NCBI GenBank assembly: GCA_947374315.1
Contig: CANCBK010000053.1
Coordinates: 1 to 11,827 of the forward strand
DNA length: 11,827 nucleotides
From: Burkholderiaceae bacterium
Lineage (GTDB): Bacteria; Pseudomonadota; Gammaproteobacteria; Burkholderiales; Burkholderiaceae
Reading direction: 5' to 3'
Under the pieces are notes generated by a model. The model worked only from the letters and a program-made list of their open reading frames with translations, did not search any database and was not told where the DNA came from. Below are positions 8,010-11,827 of the stretch, in pieces. Both the position numbers and the translations under genes were made by a program. Position 1 is the stretch's first letter, and each line of letters opens with the position of its first letter.

Positions 8010-9301
8010 GGGTGTAGGGCATCGCTTGTGGAAATAACATCTTGGTGTTTAAGGGTGTATTGCACAACATCAATATTCTTTTCGGAGAATCCAGCAGCGC
8101 AATACATGAGATAGAAATTCCACAGTCGAATAAAGGCCTCGTCAAAACCAAGGCGATAGATTTCTTCAATCTTGTGATTAAAGCTATCGCGCCAAAGGCA
8201 TAAGGTCTTGGCATAGTCAGCACCAAATGCAAACTCTGCCTCAACCTCTAAACCCGCATTAGCTGCAGCAGCTTTGAATTTAGAAGGCGAGGGAAGCATG
8301 CCGCCTGGGAAAACATACTGCTGAATAAAGTCGGTGCTGTGGCGATAGCGATCAAATAAATCTTCTGCGATCACGATAGTTTGGATACAGGCTCGACTAC
8401 CCGCTTTTAGTCTATTAGCAACTGTCTGGAAGTATTCACCCCAATGGTTCTCGCCAACTGCTTCAAACATTTCGATGGAGGCAATGCCATCAAATTGCTC
8501 TGTACAGTCACGATAGTCTTGGAGGCGTACCTCGAATTGCTGTTGAGTGCCTGCCTCTGCATTGACCTTTTGAAGTCTAGTGTCTGCAAAAGATTTTTGC
8601 TCCGTGGATAAAGTCAGGCCGGTAACTTGATTGCCATTACGTAAGGCCTCTTCCATAAAGCCACCCCAGCCACAGCCAATCTCTAGTAGCTGGTCGCCCG
8701 GTTTAGTGTGGATGGAGTCTAGTATGCGTTTGATCTTAGCGCGCTGCGCATCCACCAGGGATTGCTTGTTTCCCTCAGAGAACCAGGCGCTTGAGTAGCT
8801 CATGGTGGGATCTAGCCAAAGAGTGTAGAAGGCGTTGCCTAAGTCATAGTGAGCATGAATATTTTTGCGACTACCAGATTTGGAGTTGTCTCTAAACCAA
8901 TGTCTCAGGCGATACGCTATAGATCCTAGCCAGCTTCCATAGATGGCTTTTTCTAGGATGTTGCGATTGCGGATGGCTAATTCCAGAACGGTTTTAAGGT
9001 CAGGCGTATTCCACTCGCCCTGAATATAGCTCTCGGCAAAGCCAATATCACCATGAGATAAAACTTGTTTAAAGACGGACCAGTCTAAAACTTGAATTTC
9101 TGCATGAGGTTGGTCTGAGCTATTGCCAAATTCTCTGACTTCCTTATTTGGCAGGGTGAGCACCAAATGCCCGCTGCGCAATTGCGCTAAAAGACCCAAT
9201 AAGGTTTGTGTACTTGCACGATATTGTTGCTGTTTGGATTCGCGCTTCTCAGGACGGGAGAAGGTGAGGCGAGATAGTAGGGATTGACCGGGGCGATTCA
9301 T
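8006..9301 (-). CDS. CFA-synthase-like SAM-dependent fatty-acyl methyltransferase
   Basis: This 431-residue protein belongs to the cyclopropane-fatty-acyl-phospholipid synthase family (Mycolic_acid_cyclopropane_synthase fold), which transfers a methyl from S-adenosylmethionine to the double bond of an unsaturated acyl chain in membrane phospholipid. An N-terminal lipid-binding domain covers about 30-125. HYDLGNAFYTLWLD (151-164) and the SAM loop LEIGCGWGG (206-214) are unmistakable, followed by LQDYRD and IEMFEAVGE. By-eye comparison with E. coli Cfa shows Glu280 and Tyr363 kept at the bicarbonate site, but Ser171 (YSSAWF) in place of Cys139 and Gln307 (IQTI) in place of His266. The product may therefore be a methylated or methylene acyl chain, or a furan precursor, rather than a cyclopropane, as proposed for relatives paired with an FAD oxidoreductase. 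It overlaps both neighbours by 4 bases. No signal peptide is seen; it is likely a peripheral inner-membrane enzyme. Confidence 0.93.
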   Translation of the reverse strand: MNRPGQSLLSRLTFSRPEKRESKQQQYRASTQTLLGLLAQLRSGHLVLTLPNKEVREFGNSSDQPHAEIQVLDWSVFKQVLSHGDIGFAESYIQGEWNTPDLKTVLELAIRNRNILEKAIYGSWLGSIAYRLRHWFRDNSKSGSRKNIHAHYDLGNAFYTLWLDPTMSYSSAWFSEGNKQSLVDAQRAKIKRILDSIHTKPGDQLLEIGCGWGGFMEEALRNGNQVTGLTLSTEQKSFADTRLQKVNAEAGTQQQFEVRLQDYRDCTEQFDGIASIEMFEAVGENHWGEYFQTVANRLKAGSRACIQTIVIAEDLFDRYRHSTDFIQQYVFPGGMLPSPSKFKAAAANAGLEVEAEFAFGADYAKTLCLWRDSFNHKIEEIYRLGFDEAFIRLWNFYLMYCAAGFSEKNIDVVQYTLKHQDVISTSDALHP

Positions 9302-10083
9302 CGAGTAATTTCAAGTTCTGGTGGTTTAGGTTTCGAGTAAAAGGGTACACCTTTTAACCATAATTTCAATGCCTGCCAGTGAATGCGGCCAATAACGCCC
9401 AGACTCATTAGGGGGTAGCGCAGGAAGGCAAGATAGAGGGCGCGTTTGTCCAAGGGTTGAGCAAGACCGCTGATGCTGGTATTGATCAATGGGGCGCCAT
9501 CTTCGTGGAGTTCAATCCTGCAAACAATATTGCGCCGTGAATTGCTGTCTTGAGGAAATAGAAAGCGGAAGTGGTATTCACCGCGTACATCACAGAACGG
9601 CGATACGTGGAATACCTTCTTGCTCACTAGAGTCTCCCCAGATTGCAGAGCCTTGCCAGAATCATGATGTAGTAAATAGCAGTGTCGTTCACCAAAAGTA
9701 TTATTTACCTCAGCGAGAACTGCCTTAACTTCACCATTTGCTTGGGTGCAAATCCAAAAGCTGACGGGATTAAAGACATAGCCAAGCACTCGCGGAAAGG
9801 TTTGCAACCAAATCTCACCATCCACATGCTGGATATGATTTTCTTTAAGAATCGTCTCGATCCAAGACAGGCTATCTATATTGCCCAAGCCATGATCTTG
9901 ATCGAAGAATGAAAAAAGCCCGAATCGATTGTCTTTGAGGCCGCGCTGGCTGAGTAATGTTGGGTCATTCCTGCGCGCACGCATCGGAATGGATAAAGTG
10001 AAGACGCCATAGCCGAACGCATTTTTAGCAGGGCGAAAACGTCGATGCTTCACCGCTCCAAAATTAATCGTTGGAAAATTCAT
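9298..10083 (-). CDS. DUF1365 domain-containing protein
   Basis: This 261-residue protein of the DUF1365 family is almost always found beside a CFA-like methyltransferase and a COG2907 FAD oxidoreductase. Family landmarks are visible: the start with VKHRRFRPAKNAFGY, the central NPVSFWICTQANGEVKAVLA followed by EVNNTFGERHCYLL, and KVFHVSPFCDVRGEYHFRF. The C-terminus (about 215-261) is hydrophobic and basic (YLAFLRYPLMSLGVIGRIHW) and may contact the membrane. No catalytic mechanism is established that I know of; a role in handling or presenting acyl lipids for the partner enzymes is inference from linkage only. The stop overlaps the methyltransferase start as ATGA, and the start is 3 bases after the oxidoreductase stop, without a clear Shine-Dalgarno. 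Confidence 0.93.
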   Translation of the reverse strand: MNFPTINFGAVKHRRFRPAKNAFGYGVFTLSIPMRARRNDPTLLSQRGLKDNRFGLFSFFDQDHGLGNIDSLSWIETILKENHIQHVDGEIWLQTFPRVLGYVFNPVSFWICTQANGEVKAVLAEVNNTFGERHCYLLHHDSGKALQSGETLVSKKVFHVSPFCDVRGEYHFRFLFPQDSNSRRNIVCRIELHEDGAPLINTSISGLAQPLDKRALYLAFLRYPLMSLGVIGRIHWQALKLWLKGVPFYSKPKPPELEITR

Positions 10084-10093
10084 TTGTTAACTA
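10084..10093 (+). repeat. TTGTTAACTA motif, copy 3 (FAD oxidoreductase/DUF1365 junction)
   Basis: Ten bases of the word span the 3-base gap and stop codon between two minus-strand genes. The TAA stop of the FAD oxidoreductase is part of the GTTAAC core, so coding constraint may explain some of it. Confidence 0.35.
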
Positions 10094-11472
10094 TTTTCAG
10101 TGGTCTTTGAAAGGCTGCGATGACTAATATTTTCCATCAAATCTTTAGCTACCAACTCGCCAGAGCGCAGGCCGTCCTCATGAAAGCCAAATCCAGTCCA
10201 TGCGCCGCAATACCAGATTGAAGAGTTCCCTTGAATGAGTGGCAGCTCTTTTTGCGCCTGCACTGCACGCATATCAAATACAGGATGCGAGTAATGAATT
10301 TCTTCATGAACCAATGTTGACTTAGGATTGGTTAGCGGGTTCAAGCTCACAATAATCTGCGTGTTCTCGAATGCTTCAGGCAGGGGTTGCAAGCGATTGA
10401 TTAAATAATTGACGCTGACGTGTTGTTGCGCAGTGGGCGTTGCTCCAGATTTTGCGGTGTAGTTCCAGGCTGCCCAGCAGCGCTCAGTGGCTGGTAAGAA
10501 GTCCTTATCCGTATGCAAAATTGCACGATTCTTTTGATAAGGCACGGAGGCCAAAATATTGCGGACATCTTGGCCAATGCCATGAACGAGATCTAAGGTT
10601 TGATCGCTATGGCACGCCATTACCACTTCATCAAACTGGTGTGATCCTGAGGGTGTCACTACTTCAACTGGCGAGTGTTCAGCTTGACTTGTATTGACGC
10701 GAGAAACGGATTCACGCACAAATTGGACTTGATGTTTCTCGAGGGCTGCTACTAAAAGCTTTACGTATTCTCTTGATCCGCCTTTAACGGTAAGCCATTG
10801 CGGGCGATTTTGGATTTGCAAAAGTCCATGGTTGTGGCAAAAGCGAACCATAGTCTGAATCGGAAACTCCAGCATCTGCTCAACAGAGCATGACCAAATA
10901 GCCCCAATCATCGGCAAGAAATAATTTTCTCTAAAGCTCGTGCTAAAACGATTGCGATCTAAAAAGTCTTTAATGCGTTCATCTGGCTCTGCGTATTCAA
11001 GCTTAGCGGTAATTTGCTCTTCAGCGAGTTGAGTGGCAAGGCGATTGAAGCGCAAGATGTCATAAGCCATTCTCCAAAATGAAGGCGAGAGCAAATTAGA
11101 TCTTTGCCCAAAGAAGGAATTAAGATCGTTACCAGCCCATTCAATTTTTTTACTGCGCCCAGTTTTCTCGCTAGCATCAATTGATACTGAAAAAGACATT
11201 TCTGACGGCGCAATTGGAACCTGAATTTCCTCAAACAGGCGAACTAAGCGAGGATAGGTTTTGCGATTAAATACCAAAAATCCAGTATCTACTCCATGGG
11301 TAATTTTTCCTTGAGGAGTCTCAAGGGTGAGATCCACGGTATTACTGTGACCGCCAATATGGTTTCCGCCCTCGAAGATGGTAATGTCTAAATCGGGCTG
11401 CTGTCTTAATGCATATGCGCATCCTAAGCCAGATATACCGGCGCCAATAATGGCAACTTTTTTCTTAAGCAC
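10087..11472 (-). CDS. FAD/NAD(P)-binding oxidoreductase (COG2907, amine-oxidase-like fold)
   Basis: This 461-residue flavoprotein opens with the FAD-binding Rossmann motif VAIIGAGISGLG (6-17), continues with the second dinucleotide strand IFEGGNHIGGHSNTVDL, and has the family signature GVDTGFLVFN. It closes with GAWTGFGFHEDG (about 423-434), which completes the FAD site. Relatives paired with CFA-like methyltransferases act as acyl-chain desaturases or reductases in methylated or furan fatty-acid formation; oxidation or reduction of a membrane acyl chain is therefore the likely role here, by inference. The start is a GTG at 11472 that places the Rossmann motif at the very N-terminus as expected, with GGAGAG 8 bases upstream and no nearby ATG alternative. 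It overlaps the peroxidase stop by one base, and the DUF1365 gene starts 3 bases after its stop. Confidence 0.94.
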   Translation of the reverse strand: MLKKKVAIIGAGISGLGCAYALRQQPDLDITIFEGGNHIGGHSNTVDLTLETPQGKITHGVDTGFLVFNRKTYPRLVRLFEEIQVPIAPSEMSFSVSIDASEKTGRSKKIEWAGNDLNSFFGQRSNLLSPSFWRMAYDILRFNRLATQLAEEQITAKLEYAEPDERIKDFLDRNRFSTSFRENYFLPMIGAIWSCSVEQMLEFPIQTMVRFCHNHGLLQIQNRPQWLTVKGGSREYVKLLVAALEKHQVQFVRESVSRVNTSQAEHSPVEVVTPSGSHQFDEVVMACHSDQTLDLVHGIGQDVRNILASVPYQKNRAILHTDKDFLPATERCWAAWNYTAKSGATPTAQQHVSVNYLINRLQPLPEAFENTQIIVSLNPLTNPKSTLVHEEIHYSHPVFDMRAVQAQKELPLIQGNSSIWYCGAWTGFGFHEDGLRSGELVAKDLMENISHRSLSKTTENS

Positions 11473-11827
11473 TAAATTTTCTCTCCAAGAAGTTTTTCTA
11501 TTTCACCGGTAATGCTAGTGCTCGTTGGTTTAGTCATGCTGCCATATGACTCGACAACATTCCCGTTACGATCAATGAGATATTTGTAAAAATTCCATTT
11601 GGGAGTTGTACCGGTTTTAGCAATCAACATCTTAAATAAAGGATTTGGATTATTGCCGCTGACTGAGCTCTTAGCAAACATGGGGAATTTCACGTCATAA
11701 GTATTTTTGCAGAAGTCGGCAATTTCTTTATTGCTACCCGGCTCTTGCTGCCCAAAATCATTCGATGGAAATCCCAATACGACTAAGCCGCGATCTTTAT
11801 ATTTGGCATATAGCTTTTCAAGGCCCT
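11472..11827 (-). CDS. Glutathione peroxidase (thioredoxin-type GPx), 5' partial
   Basis: This is the C-terminal 117 codons of a glutathione-peroxidase-family enzyme that reduces hydrogen peroxide and organic or lipid hydroperoxides. The frame stays open to the window edge, so roughly the first 40-50 codons, including the peroxidatic Cys, are missing; the TTG at 11777 lies inside LVVLGFPSNDFG and is not the start. Visible landmarks are LEKLYAKYKDRGLVVLGFPS, the active-site Gln region NDFGQQEPGS, and the active-site Trp-Asn in PKWNFYKYLIDRNG. The Cys in FCKNTYDVKFPMF lines up with the resolving Cys of yeast Gpx3, pointing to a two-Cys enzyme recycled by thioredoxin rather than glutathione. It is the first visible gene of the minus-strand cluster, and its stop overlaps the next start by one base. 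The cluster promoter must lie beyond the right edge. Confidence 0.93.
   Translation of the reverse strand, partial: GLEKLYAKYKDRGLVVLGFPSNDFGQQEPGSNKEIADFCKNTYDVKFPMFAKSSVSGNNPNPLFKMLIAKTGTTPKWNFYKYLIDRNGNVVESYGSMTKPTSTSITGEIEKLLGEKI
11481..11486 (-). promoter_or_regulatory. Ribosome-binding site deciding the GTG start of the FAD oxidoreductase
   Basis: On the minus strand GGAGAG sits 8 bases before the GTG whose first base is 11472, inside the end of the peroxidase gene. It is the only clear Shine-Dalgarno at the four gene junctions of this cluster and supports the non-ATG start. Confidence 0.65.

Noticed and set aside
7936..8244. 102-codon open frame on the minus strand across the CFA-like/SDR junction.
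   Set aside because: It is out of frame with both genuine genes on that strand, and its peptide resembles no family.
11775..11777. TTG as a possible start of the glutathione peroxidase.
   Set aside because: Upstream codons to the edge read as conserved GPx sequence (KLYAKYKDRGLVVLG); the real start is outside the window.

Overview
The window looks like a chromosomal segment of a betaproteobacterium of the Burkholderiales. A small freshwater Burkholderiaceae such as Polynucleobacter is my best guess. The basis is the gene set and order (methionine synthase split into two genes, a DUF1840 gene, argS, a SPOR-domain gene, dsbA, an SDR gene), the style of the proteins, and a moderate GC content judged by eye. 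No rRNA, tRNA, CRISPR array, insertion sequence or phage gene is visible. Coding density is very high: no gene-free stretch exceeds about 55 bases, and no gene appears broken.

Left part (1-3794, + strand): cobalamin-dependent methionine synthase encoded as two genes that overlap by 4 bases. The first carries the homocysteine/zinc domain and is cut at its 5' end by the window edge. The second carries the folate, cobalamin and reactivation domains. Together they cover the span of a single-chain MetH.

Middle (3824-7223): a small DUF1840 gene on the minus strand is head-to-head with argS, with 35 bases between the start codons. argS is followed on the same strand by an FtsN-like SPOR membrane protein and a periplasmic DsbA oxidase. 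The last two overlap by 4 bases.

Right part (7233-11827, - strand): a tight cluster, read right to left: glutathione peroxidase (cut by the window edge), COG2907-type FAD oxidoreductase, DUF1365 protein, CFA-synthase-like SAM methyltransferase, short-chain dehydrogenase. Three junctions overlap by 1 or 4 bases and one has a 3-base gap, so this is almost certainly one transcript. FAD oxidoreductase, DUF1365 and CFA-like methyltransferase recur together in bacterial membrane-lipid modification clusters. Some relatives make methylated or furan fatty acids and belong to singlet-oxygen/peroxide stress regulons. The methyltransferase here differs from E. coli Cfa at two bicarbonate-site positions (Cys to Ser, His to Gln, by eye alignment), which argues against plain cyclopropanation. 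With a peroxidase as the first visible gene, the cluster is the most interesting part of the window: a candidate oxidative-stress-linked fatty-acyl modification operon. It converges on dsbA with only 9 bases between stop codons and no visible terminator.
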